Source: Winogradskyella sp. (GTDB lineage Bacteria; Bacteroidota; Bacteroidia; Flavobacteriales; Flavobacteriaceae). Taken from it: a stretch of 64,000 nucleotides of DNA. Positions 43,461 through 51,160 of the stretch are shown in pieces. Below the pieces are notes generated by a model. The model worked only from the letters and a program-made list of their open reading frames with translations. It searched no databases and had not been told where the DNA came from. The stretch covers positions 62,001 through 126,000 of the forward strand of contig NZ_JABSSU010000004.1 in NCBI RefSeq assembly GCF_013213835.1, in the 5' to 3' direction. Position 1 is the first letter of the stretch. The number at the start of each line of letters is the position of its first letter. The position numbers were made by a program, and so were the translations under genes.

Positions 43461-44939
43461 TTAATTATCTTGACTAAACGCGTTAATCATTTTGTATTTA
43501 GAATCTAAATATTTTTTAGTGATGAAACTCATTAGTTTTTTATGAAACACAATGCCTGTAACTCCCATTATTATTAAAAGTGCTACAGCTGCTTCAAACC
43601 CTACTAGCCAATTCACTAATCCAAATAGTCCCATTGGTAATAGCATTAAAGGAAAACCAATGATCCATTGTACTGCCCCAGTACCTTGGTAATTAAAGGC
43701 AGCTTTTTTATCGAGATCAATTTTCTTCCTATTGAAAGATCCACCATAAAGAATGACATGTGAGTTTACCCCAATATTATAAATGGCTGCAGCAAAGTGT
43801 GCAATAAGTATTTTCCAACCGAAGTATACGTACGGTATACCAAGCACAAATAAAATAACAACACTCATTACCATAAGGATAAATTTAGAGCGCAAATATT
43901 GTTCGTACTTTATATTTTGACTCATTAACATTTTATAATAGCCACTATCCCAAGCTGGAATGAATTGCCCAAAATTGATTAAGAAAAATCCTGTTGAGAA
44001 TACACCAATAAAGGCAAACATAAATTCCATATCTCTATACATGGGTTGCGGATAAAAGAACAAACCATACAGCAAACCAATGAATAACAACATGGTCATA
44101 GACTTAGTACGTTTATTTCGCCAAATAAGTTTTAGGTCTAACTGCATAAAAGGAGCGATGTCTCCAAAACGCTTTGTCCACGATAAATCTGCAGCTTTAA
44201 CCTCAGTGACTTTAGATTTTAATGAACTGTCTAAAAACAATTTATCTTTTAAAATCTTAAAGTTATACATATAAAATATTGCTAACAGTAATAGTGGTAT
44301 TAAAATGTAAACTGGATTATTGGAAATTGCTACTAAAGAATCACCAACTAAGGATTTCATTGGTAATACATTAAAATAATCTAAACCAAACAATGTGCCT
44401 GCCACAATTATTAAAGGCAAAAAGGACAAGTCTTTTTCTGCAGAAAATGCTTCTATTATAAAATTTAGAAAGTTGATAATTAGCACTACAATTATAACAG
44501 CAAACATCCATGGCAAAATGGCTGAAGCTGCATAACCATCTCTAATTAGCATAATACTAAAAGGAATTACAGCAAATAATGGTAGGAAGTTAAAGAAATT
44601 GAGCGCAGATTTTCCAAGAACAAAGTGCACAATTGTAGAGCGTTTAATTGGTAATGTAAGTAAAGGCTTTACACTCATAACAGGCAACTTTTGCAAAAAG
44701 AAGCGCATCATTAAATCTCCTAAAAACCAGAAGAACATAAAACTGTTTGCAACGACAAACGGATCTTTATCTGGTAATGCTTTTTTAAGGATGAATAGTA
44801 ATCCAAACCCTAGACCTAAAAACATAACAACAAAGTATAAACCTAATAAGACCAGAAGAATATTAAGTGCTATGCTTTTTTGCCAATAAGAAGATCTAAA
44901 ATATTGCTTCCACTCTAAGTTTAAAAAGTGTTTTATCAT
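43461..44939 (-). CDS. DUF5687-like ABC exporter permease
   Basis: 492 residues with about 12 membrane helices. The start IKHFLNLEWKQYFRSSYWQKSIALN and the central WTKRFGDIAPFMQLDLKLIWRNKRTKSMTM, repeated pattern of L-x-x-K-x-x-x-R before helices, resemble the ABC-2 permease fold duplicated in one chain, as in DUF5687 proteins of Flavobacteriaceae. It would pair with the ATPase that follows. Together with PadR and three small membrane proteins it forms an apparent six-gene operon, suggesting export in response to membrane or compound stress. Confidence 0.82.
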   Translation of the reverse strand: MIKHFLNLEWKQYFRSSYWQKSIALNILLVLLGLYFVVMFLGLGFGLLFILKKALPDKDPFVVANSFMFFWFLGDLMMRFFLQKLPVMSVKPLLTLPIKRSTIVHFVLGKSALNFFNFLPLFAVIPFSIMLIRDGYAASAILPWMFAVIIVVLIINFLNFIIEAFSAEKDLSFLPLIIVAGTLFGLDYFNVLPMKSLVGDSLVAISNNPVYILIPLLLLAIFYMYNFKILKDKLFLDSSLKSKVTEVKAADLSWTKRFGDIAPFMQLDLKLIWRNKRTKSMTMLLFIGLLYGLFFYPQPMYRDMEFMFAFIGVFSTGFFLINFGQFIPAWDSGYYKMLMSQNIKYEQYLRSKFILMVMSVVILFVLGIPYVYFGWKILIAHFAAAIYNIGVNSHVILYGGSFNRKKIDLDKKAAFNYQGTGAVQWIIGFPLMLLPMGLFGLVNWLVGFEAAVALLIIMGVTGIVFHKKLMSFITKKYLDSKYKMINAFSQDN

Positions 44940-44986
44940 AGCTAAAGGTTGATTTTGATGTGTTAGTAGTCAATATACTCAGAATG

Positions 44987-45676
44987 TTACAAACAAAATT
45001 CTGGATATGTTTCGTTTAGTAAATCTTCAGCTTTATCTGGAATGAGTTGAAAACTAATATAATTACACAAGGTTAATAAGGTAAAAAGAACTGCTAAGCC
45101 TAGTACGTGGTAAATATTCTCAACAAATTTGTCAGTAATATTAAAGACGTTAAAAAGCTGAGACATAAAGACAAGTGTTATTGCTCCAGCTTGTTTATAA
45201 ATCATCTCCTCGAGCATCCATTTTTTTTTAGATCGCTCTTTTCTTCGTCTAAATTGTCTATTTAGTTGTATGCCTTTATAAATACACCAAGCACCAATTA
45301 GTACATAAAAACTGAAAGCAAAAACAGCTACATAACTCGAAGAAAATGTGACATAATACAAACAAAAAAGACCTAAAGTGGTAAGTATTTGAGGAAGTCT
45401 AAACCATTGTTTTAGTTCTCGCCAAAAATAATTTCTATAGCGTTTCCCCATTACTTTTTGCCGTTGTTCAATCGCTTCCATAAAACCAAAAATGCCAAAC
45501 TTTTTAAATGCGCTTTGTTTAGCATCTTCAAAACTTAGCTTTGGATTCTCCTTCCACATGCCTTCAATATCATTGGCAAGATGATCTACTAGCTCAGTTT
45601 GTAAATCATAATGTTCTACATAATGATTTCTTGTAAAAGCGTATAAGTCTTGTATTTGTGCTTCATTTAATGTCAT
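44987..45676 (-). CDS. PadR-associated membrane protein, paralogue 3
   Basis: 229 residues. The N-terminal cytoplasmic ~90 residues carry the shared motif AQIQ...YDLQTELVDHLANDIE (Q7-E38), then about four membrane helices (~95-215). It is the most divergent of three tandem paralogues: the QIQ is kept but the arginine before the ELVDH is replaced by Gln-Thr. Its first four bases overlap paralogue 2. The N-terminal region resembles HAAS-type signalling domains found next to PadR regulators; that assignment is a pattern match by eye. Role probably sensing or modulating the ABC exporter. Confidence 0.75.
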   Translation of the reverse strand: MTLNEAQIQDLYAFTRNHYVEHYDLQTELVDHLANDIEGMWKENPKLSFEDAKQSAFKKFGIFGFMEAIEQRQKVMGKRYRNYFWRELKQWFRLPQILTTLGLFCLYYVTFSSSYVAVFAFSFYVLIGAWCIYKGIQLNRQFRRRKERSKKKWMLEEMIYKQAGAITLVFMSQLFNVFNITDKFVENIYHVLGLAVLFTLLTLCNYISFQLIPDKAEDLLNETYPEFCL

Positions 45677-46314
45677 GACATTGCAACTTTCATTTTCAAT
45701 ACCCTATTGAGTGCAAAACAATACACCTTATAACCCGCAAACATTACCACTAAAAAGATAGTCATAACAATAGGTAACCAAATATGGCTATATGCCTTTG
45801 GCAAAAACTGTATTGGTAAATTCAGCATAATAATGCCAAATGAGAAATAGAAAAAACCGTACTGCATATTTACTGACTTTCCTAATTTCTTAATTAAGGA
45901 CTTTATAAGTTCAATAAGCATAACTACCATAGGCAAAGCAAATACAATGAAGGCCACTGTTTTTAACGCTTCGGGAAATTTAAAAGCTACCAAATAAAAT
46001 ATTAAATATAGCATTGCAACACCTATAAGATATTTTGGATTCTTAAGGCACTTTAATATCTCTTGAAAATGCATTTTTCTGTACATCTTGTTTGTATGCT
46101 TCCAACTTTGTATGTGCACAGTTTCTAAATTTCCATCCCAATTGGTATTCTTTAAACTTCTAAGAAATAAAGTTTCAAAATCAGCAGCACCAGAATAGTT
46201 TTCTATGTCAGACACTAAATGATCTACCATTTCAATTCTTACATCCCAATATTGAATGCCCTTTTTCTTAAGGTAATCATCTATATACTGTATTTGTGCT
46301 TTAGTAAGTTTCAT
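45673..46314 (-). CDS. PadR-associated membrane protein, paralogue 2
   Basis: 213 residues. N-terminus LTKAQIQYIDDYLKKKGIQY and WDVRIEMVDHLVSDIE hold the family motif (E28-H32 as EMVDH). A basic stretch (~55-95) precedes about four membrane helices (~96-205). It overlaps the next gene by four bases and begins two bases after paralogue 1. No enzyme motif is visible. The helix-rich cytoplasmic part would be placed to bind a soluble partner such as PadR. Confidence 0.77.
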   Translation of the reverse strand: MKLTKAQIQYIDDYLKKKGIQYWDVRIEMVDHLVSDIENYSGAADFETLFLRSLKNTNWDGNLETVHIQSWKHTNKMYRKMHFQEILKCLKNPKYLIGVAMLYLIFYLVAFKFPEALKTVAFIVFALPMVVMLIELIKSLIKKLGKSVNMQYGFFYFSFGIIMLNLPIQFLPKAYSHIWLPIVMTIFLVVMFAGYKVYCFALNRVLKMKVAMS

Positions 46315-46316
46315 TT

Positions 46317-46970
46317 CTAAATAGACTTGTAGTTTATTCTGTACTCATTCAATATTTGGTAGGTTAATTGCAATAACAGCATTGAAATGAAAACCATTAT
46401 TGAAATAACTACCGATATTACAACGGAATTAGCAGTTTCAGTGCTAAAATAACCTCTGAATAGTATTCTAGATAGGTTTAAAATCTGAAAGAATACCATG
46501 TATACAAAAGCCATTCTTTCAATACCTGAAAAACGAGATATCTTGAAAATTCTTAGTGTTATCGTATATAGAATTAAAAAAGGAACAATTGAAGCAAATG
46601 GAAACCAATAAAATAATTCCACTAAATTTTCATGACCCTTTTTTGAAATTATTACAAAAGTAAAAACTACTAATGCAACAAATAATAAAATAGCCTTAGG
46701 TTTTATCATGAGTTTAAAAAGCCTTTTAAAAAGACCCTTATCTACATTCTTCAAAAATCTCTTATTACTCTCCAAAAGACTTGACTTATTGGCAACCATA
46801 TAATCTTTAAAAACCGTATAAAAGTCTTCTGTGTTTTGCTCTCTCATTTCACTTTCAATAGCTGCACCAACATGGTCTATCATTTCCATTCTTATGTCAG
46901 CATAAAACACATCAGAATGCTCTAAATAGTTATCGATAAATTGTATTTGTTCCTTAGATAAGCGCTTCAT
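46317..46970 (-). CDS. PadR-associated membrane protein, paralogue 1
   Basis: 217 residues. N-terminal LSKEQIQFIDNYLEHSDVFY and ADIRMEMIDHVGAAIE (E29-H33 as EMIDH), a linker with LFKRLFKLMIKPKAILL, then four to five membrane helices (~92-210). It follows padR by three bases, so padR and this gene are translationally linked. Same layout as the next two genes; the trio looks like a lineage-specific triplication. Confidence 0.77.
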   Translation of the reverse strand: MKRLSKEQIQFIDNYLEHSDVFYADIRMEMIDHVGAAIESEMREQNTEDFYTVFKDYMVANKSSLLESNKRFLKNVDKGLFKRLFKLMIKPKAILLFVALVVFTFVIISKKGHENLVELFYWFPFASIVPFLILYTITLRIFKISRFSGIERMAFVYMVFFQILNLSRILFRGYFSTETANSVVISVVISIMVFISMLLLQLTYQILNEYRINYKSI

Positions 46971-46973
46971 CTA

Positions 46974-47306
46974 TTAAGCTAATTTAGGACTAACTAAGGC
47001 TTGCATTGTTTTTATATACTCAGCAAGTTCATTGAGTTTATTTGCTGTTTCTTTGGTTCCGGTTTCTGTAAGTTTATAGTACTTTCTGAGTCTATTATCA
47101 ACCTTTGCAACCTCAACATCTAACAAACCTTCAGCCTCTAGTTTATGAAGCGCAGGATACAAAGCGCCTTCTGTAATATTAAGTTCACCTTTGGTCAATG
47201 CTTTTACTTTCTGGGTAATTTCATAACCGTACATTTTATCTTGCTCATTGAGCAGTTTTAAAATGATGGTGTTTAAACTTCCTTTATATAATTTTGAGTT
47301 GCTCAT
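46974..47306 (-). CDS. PadR-family transcriptional regulator
   Basis: 110 residues, the short PadR-s2 type. The winged helix contains GSLNTIILKLLNEQDKMYGYEITQKVKALT and LNITEGALYPALHKLEAEGLLDVEVAKVDNRLRKYYKLTETG, the hallmark PadR sequence. It usually represses an adjacent exporter until a ligand or partner lifts repression. It heads the six-gene operon ending in an ABC exporter. A triple repeat immediately upstream (47321-47373) is the likely operator, so it may regulate itself and the divergent reductase gene. Confidence 0.94.
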   Translation of the reverse strand: MSNSKLYKGSLNTIILKLLNEQDKMYGYEITQKVKALTKGELNITEGALYPALHKLEAEGLLDVEVAKVDNRLRKYYKLTETGTKETANKLNELAEYIKTMQALVSPKLA

Positions 47307-47310
47307 AACA

Positions 47311-47318
47311 CAAATATA
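47311..47318 (-). promoter_or_regulatory. -7 element of the padR operon
   Basis: Minus-strand TATATTTG, exact TAnnTTTG match, only four bases before the padR ATG at 47306. This implies a very short or absent leader, and the -33 region falls inside the repeated operator-like sequence. Confidence 0.5.
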
Positions 47319-47320
47319 TA

Positions 47321-47373
47321 CATAATTTTCTTATGCATAATTTTCTTAGGTATTACTTTAAGAAAATTTTATG
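47321..47373. promoter_or_regulatory. Operator-like repeats upstream of padR
   Basis: CATAATTTTCTTA occurs at 47321-47333 and 47336-47348 (period 15), and an inverted near-copy TAAGAAAATTTTATG at 47359-47373. The palindrome TTATGCATAA lies at 47331-47340, between the direct copies. The set covers the expected padR -33 region and lies ~45 bases before the divergent reductase -7 element. Confidence 0.6.
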
Positions 47374-47417
47374 TCTAATTGGTAGCTTCGAGAACCTCAG
47401 CTACCGCAGTATTTCAT

Positions 47418-47425
47418 TATTTTTG
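47418..47425 (+). promoter_or_regulatory. -7 element of the PaaE-like reductase gene
   Basis: TATTTTTG, exact TAnnTTTG match, 16 bases before the ATG at 47442. It supports that start over the upstream one at 47379. -33 box not clear. Confidence 0.55.
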
Positions 47426-47441
47426 CCAAAAAATAGTTGCA

Positions 47442-48500
47442 ATGGCTCAATTTCATTCTTTAACAATAAAGTCTATAGATAAAGTAACGGATAAATCGGT
47501 TGCTATTAGTTTTGATATTCCATCTCATTTAAAAGAAGTTTTTCAGTTTAAAGCTGGGCAATACATTACACTAAAATCAACAATTAACGGTGAAGACGTA
47601 AGAAGAGACTATTCAATTTGTTCTTCTGTAACTAGTGGTGATATTACAGTTGGTGTTAAAGCTGTTGAAAATGGTACATTTTCAGTTTTTGCTAACACAT
47701 CATTAAAAGTTGGTGATCGTATTGAAGTTGCCGAACCTAATGGACGCTTTATTTTTGAAGCTAATGCCGCCAAAACAAGAACTATTGCTGGTTTTGCTGC
47801 TGGTAGCGGTATTACACCAATTCTCAGTATTGCTAAAACACTATTAGAGGACGAACCGTTTAGCAATTTTATACTAGTTTATGGGAATAAATCTTTAAAC
47901 GATGCCATGTTTATGAGTGAGCTCGTAAGTCTAAAAAACACTTATGGTAACCGTTTTCATTTACATTGTACATATAGTCAAACCCAAGAAGATGATGCAC
48001 TTTTTGGCCGTATAGACAAAAGCACGGTAAACCTTATTGTAAAGAACAAATACCAAGGTGTTTCTATAGAAAAATTATATCTCTGTGGCCCTGAACATAT
48101 GATACATACTGTAAAAGATGTGTTGCTTGAAAACGGCATCAAAGAAAAGAACATTTTGTTCGAGCTATTCACTGCTCCTACCGAAACGGAAAATACTTCG
48201 TCTACTGAAACTTTAGATGGTAACTCAAAAATTAAAGTTGTTGTTGACGATGAAGAATTTGAGTTTGAAATGTCTCAAGAAGAATCCATCTTAGACGCTG
48301 CTTTAAAACAAGATATTGACGCGCCATATTCTTGTCAAGGTGGCATTTGCAGCAGCTGTATTGCGAGAATCACTGATGGTGAGGCTACGATGAGGCAGAA
48401 CAATATCTTAACCGATAGTGAAGTTGCTGAAGGCCTTATTTTAACTTGCCAAGCACATCCGACTTCTTCTACTATTGTAGTGGATTATGATGATGTTTAA
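47442..48500 (+). CDS. PaaE-like ferredoxin/NAD(P)H oxidoreductase
   Basis: 352 residues from MAQFHSLTIKS; the 21 upstream codons overlap the promoter and are excluded. FAD-binding RDYSICS (~50-56), NAD(P)-binding AGFAAGSGITPILSI (~109-123), LCGPEHMI (~208), and a C-terminal plant-type [2Fe-2S] domain with CQGGICSSC and a distal LTCQAHP. This order (FNR-like then 2Fe-2S) is that of PaaE, the reductase of phenylacetyl-CoA epoxidase, but no paaABCD genes are near, so it may serve another oxygenase or desaturase. Possibly influenced by the PadR operator upstream. Confidence 0.85.
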   Translation: MAQFHSLTIKSIDKVTDKSVAISFDIPSHLKEVFQFKAGQYITLKSTINGEDVRRDYSICSSVTSGDITVGVKAVENGTFSVFANTSLKVGDRIEVAEPNGRFIFEANAAKTRTIAGFAAGSGITPILSIAKTLLEDEPFSNFILVYGNKSLNDAMFMSELVSLKNTYGNRFHLHCTYSQTQEDDALFGRIDKSTVNLIVKNKYQGVSIEKLYLCGPEHMIHTVKDVLLENGIKEKNILFELFTAPTETENTSSTETLDGNSKIKVVVDDEEFEFEMSQEESILDAALKQDIDAPYSCQGGICSSCIARITDGEATMRQNNILTDSEVAEGLILTCQAHPTSSTIVVDYDDV

Positions 48501-48554
48501 ATAAGTAAATAGGAAGAAAGGGATAAGGGATTAGTTTTCTTTGTCTTTATGAAA

Positions 48555-48577
48555 TTCCTGCCTATGCAGAAATGACA
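48555..48577. repeat. Palindrome S, degenerate
   Basis: TTCCTGCctatGCAGAAATGAC, one mismatch in the 7-bp arms, in the gap after the reductase gene. Confidence 0.6.
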
Positions 48578-48670
48578 AATACGTCAAATCGAGTTTTGGT
48601 TAGAAGCACACTGTGCAACAATTGAGATTTCTCATTTACTAGATTTAATAATTTCCAGATGCTTCGAGAA

Positions 48671-48745
48671 CACTTCGATACTTCGACTGCGCTCAGTACA
48701 GGCTTATTCAGTGTGACATCATCACGATTGCGCAGGAATAATAGA
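48671..48745 (+). repeat. Composite repeat overlapping the GT9 stop
   Basis: R core ACTTCGACTGCGCTCAGT (48680-48697) with a second TCAGTGTGACAT (48708-48719), followed by GCGCAGGAA (48730-48738), which encodes the C-terminal residues of the glycosyltransferase on the minus strand. Confidence 0.65.
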
Positions 48746-49750
48746 CTTAACTTTCTCTACGACCTCATCAGCAGAAATACTTCCTGCTGCATTGTCATAA
48801 CCTTCTGGATATTTATTGCCGTAAATAGACGTTGGAATTAAAGGAAATTTATCTCTATTTGCCGTAAGCTGATGTTCTTCTGGTTGATTATATTGCACAA
48901 AGCCAGCAAACGGATGCGTAACTCCCCAAATGGTGATAACTTTTACACCATACATTGCTGCCAAATGCCCATTACCGGAATCCATAGAAAGCATTACATC
49001 TAAGTTTGAGATTAAGCTTAGTTCATCTTCAAAACTTAATTTTCCAGCAGCAGAAACTACACTTTGATGTTCCTTTTCTATTTTGTTTAAAATCGCCGTC
49101 TCTTCTTTTCCTCCTCCAAATAAAATGATATTATATTCTTTTGAAAGCTGTTTTATCACGTCTTTCATTTGGGCTAAAGGATACATCTTACCTTGATGAG
49201 CAGCAAAAGGCGCAATACCAATTGTCTTTTTACTAGCGTCTGTTATAAACGTTTTTAAGTCTTGAGATAAATCAACTTTACTAGGAAAACTCGGCTGAGA
49301 TAAAACTAAAGGAAAACCTAAATTCTCAAACACATCAGCATAGCGTTGATGCGTCGTTTTTAGTTGTTTAAATTCTTTTCCTGATGTTAAAGCTTTCTTT
49401 TCGTGTCGACCTTTATCAATTTGAATTACCTTTTTTCCTGTGAAAAAAACCTTTAAAATTTTACTTCTTAGAACATTATGCAAGTCAGCAACTACATCAA
49501 AATTTAAGGCTTTGAGTTCTTTGGATAGTTTATAAAGTCCTAAAATACCTTTATGCTCTCCTTTTAAGTCCGCAGTGTAAACGCCAACATTCTTCAAACC
49601 TGAAAATAATGGTTTAAAAAATGCTCTGGTTACAACCGTAATTTTTAAATCGGGATATTGATTTATTAAAGCCTTAATAACAGGAACCGTCATAGCAACA
49701 TCTCCCATTGCTGAGAATCGAAGGACAAGGATGTGTTTTGGCTTTAGCAT
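48722..49750 (-). CDS. Glycosyltransferase family 9 (heptosyltransferase-like)
   Basis: 342 residues. Starts LVLRFSAMGDVAMTVPVIKAL, the GT9 signature, with the C-terminal nucleotide-sugar region MLSMDSGNGHLAAMYGVKVITIWGVTHPFAG (~255-285). GT9 enzymes add heptose or related sugars to lipopolysaccharide core on the cytoplasmic face. Its last residues (IIPAQS) are encoded inside a dispersed repeat. It probably follows the DUF4254 gene in one unit, separated by a 67-base gap with another repeat. Confidence 0.9.
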   Translation of the reverse strand: MLKPKHILVLRFSAMGDVAMTVPVIKALINQYPDLKITVVTRAFFKPLFSGLKNVGVYTADLKGEHKGILGLYKLSKELKALNFDVVADLHNVLRSKILKVFFTGKKVIQIDKGRHEKKALTSGKEFKQLKTTHQRYADVFENLGFPLVLSQPSFPSKVDLSQDLKTFITDASKKTIGIAPFAAHQGKMYPLAQMKDVIKQLSKEYNIILFGGGKEETAILNKIEKEHQSVVSAAGKLSFEDELSLISNLDVMLSMDSGNGHLAAMYGVKVITIWGVTHPFAGFVQYNQPEEHQLTANRDKFPLIPTSIYGNKYPEGYDNAAGSISADEVVEKVKSIIPAQS

Positions 49751-49777
49751 TTATTATAGAAGAAAGCACCTAAACAG

Positions 49778-49801
49778 CACTTCGACTTCGCTCAGTGTGA
49801 C
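49778..49801 (+). repeat. Dispersed repeat, core R
   Basis: GCACTTCGACTTCGCTCAGT then GTGAC, in the 67-base gap between DUF4254 and GT9 genes. Confidence 0.7.
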
Positions 49802-49817
49802 CGTTTAGGATAACGAA

Positions 49818-50426
49818 TTATTTCTGTCCTCTCAAAACAGGATTAAGCTCATCGTCATTGTACATTTTCATTTGCTTATAAACTTTCATGTACTTATCTC
49901 CATTGGCTATATCTGCTAAAAGATCGTCAATTGCTGTGCTTAAATCAGTTCGTTGCTCTAACAAAACATCTAATTTCTTTTGACAAGCTGCTTTATGAGC
50001 CGCTGTTGCATCTTCTCTTACCGTTTCTAAATGCATGTGGTAAATCTTAAGTGCTAAAATTGATAAACGGTCTATTGCCCAAGCAGGACTTTCAGAATTA
50101 ATCTTTGCGTCTGACTTTGCTTCAACGTCTTTGTATTTATTTAAAAAATAACTGTCTATAAACTCAACTGTATCGGTTCTATCCTGATTAGAAGCATCAA
50201 TCATACGCTTTAATTTTAACGCAGCTTCTGGCTCAATGTTTGGATCTCTAATAATATCTTCATAAGCCCATTGTACAGTATCAATCCAACATTTTCTATA
50301 CAATAAATGCGCAATTACATCTTCATTTTTGTCATACTTATTCGTAAACGGTTGGTCTATAGTGTTTAAAACTTTATATGTCTTTATTGCCTCTTGAAAT
50401 ATACTGTTTGCCTTATCTGAAAACAT
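49818..50426 (-). CDS. DUF4254 protein
   Basis: 202 residues, all-helical. Recognisable stretches: VIAHLLYRKCWIDTVQWAYEDIIRDPNI, RTDTVEFIDSYFLN and SPAWAIDRLSILALKIYHMHLE, which match the DUF4254 family, often adjacent to GT9 genes in Bacteroidota. Function unknown; association with heptosyltransferases suggests a role in lipopolysaccharide assembly. It is transcribed from a consensus promoter facing away from upp and precedes GT9. Confidence 0.85.
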   Translation of the reverse strand: MFSDKANSIFQEAIKTYKVLNTIDQPFTNKYDKNEDVIAHLLYRKCWIDTVQWAYEDIIRDPNIEPEAALKLKRMIDASNQDRTDTVEFIDSYFLNKYKDVEAKSDAKINSESPAWAIDRLSILALKIYHMHLETVREDATAAHKAACQKKLDVLLEQRTDLSTAIDDLLADIANGDKYMKVYKQMKMYNDDELNPVLRGQK

Positions 50427-50449
50427 AATTGATTAAAATTTTGGTAATG

Positions 50450-50479
50450 CAAATATACTTTGAATTATTAACTTAGCAA
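50450..50479 (-). promoter_or_regulatory. Promoter of the DUF4254-GT9 unit
   Basis: Minus-strand TTG (50479-50477), 19 bases, TATATTTG (50457-50450), a full consensus ~24 bases before the ATG at 50426. Confidence 0.75.
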
Positions 50480-50500
50480 TTCATCATAATACTTCTAATT

Positions 50501-51160
50501 ATGCACATTCATGACCTATCTAAGAAGCCATCAATACTAAATACTTTTATTTCGGAAATTAGAGATAAATCGGTTCAAAAAGATAGTATGCGCTTTAGAA
50601 GAAATATAGAACGTATTGGTGAAATTTTAGGTTATGAGTTAAGTACATCGCTATCTTATGAAGCCCATAAAACAGAAACACCTTTGGGTATCTCTGAAAC
50701 TGTTTTACATCAAAAAGATATTGTACTTTGTTCAATTCTAAGAGCTGGTGTGCCTTTACATAATGGGCTTCTTAACTATTTTGATGCTGCTGAGAACGCA
50801 TTTATTTCAGCATATAGACAACACAAACACAACCCAGAAAGTTTTGATATTGTGGTAGAATATTTGGCTTGCCCAAGCTTAGAAAATAAAACACTCATTC
50901 TGGCTGACCCAATGCTAGCTACAGGACAATCTATGGTGGCTACTTTTGAAGCTTTAAAACCATTTGGAAAACCAAAAAGTGTTCATCTTGTTAGTGTGAT
51001 AGGTGCTAAAACAGGTGTAGAATTTGTCTCGAAAGCATTTGATAGCGACACACATCTTTGGATTGCTACCATTGACAATGAATTGAACGAAAAAGGGTAT
51101 ATCATCCCAGGTCTTGGTGATGCAGGTGATTTAGCCTTTGGAAACAAATTACAGCAATAA
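50501..51160 (+). CDS. upp: Uracil phosphoribosyltransferase
   Basis: 219 residues. CSILRAGVPLHNGLL (~75-90) and the PRPP-binding loop ILADPMLATGQS (~134-145) are diagnostic of UPRT; the C-terminal YIIPGLGDAGDLAFG is the uracil-binding segment. It makes UMP from uracil and PRPP for pyrimidine salvage. The last 12 bases overlap the convergent DUF6427 gene. Confidence 0.95.
   Translation: MHIHDLSKKPSILNTFISEIRDKSVQKDSMRFRRNIERIGEILGYELSTSLSYEAHKTETPLGISETVLHQKDIVLCSILRAGVPLHNGLLNYFDAAENAFISAYRQHKHNPESFDIVVEYLACPSLENKTLILADPMLATGQSMVATFEALKPFGKPKSVHLVSVIGAKTGVEFVSKAFDSDTHLWIATIDNELNEKGYIIPGLGDAGDLAFGNKLQQ

Noticed and set aside
47384..47400. Extra R-core copy GCTTCGAGAACCTCAG
   Set aside because: Too degenerate to distinguish from chance; similar string at 48661 is adjacent to a real copy.
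47379..47441. Upstream start for the PaaE-like gene
   Set aside because: The region holds the TATTTTTG promoter element, and the conserved N-terminus begins at 47442.
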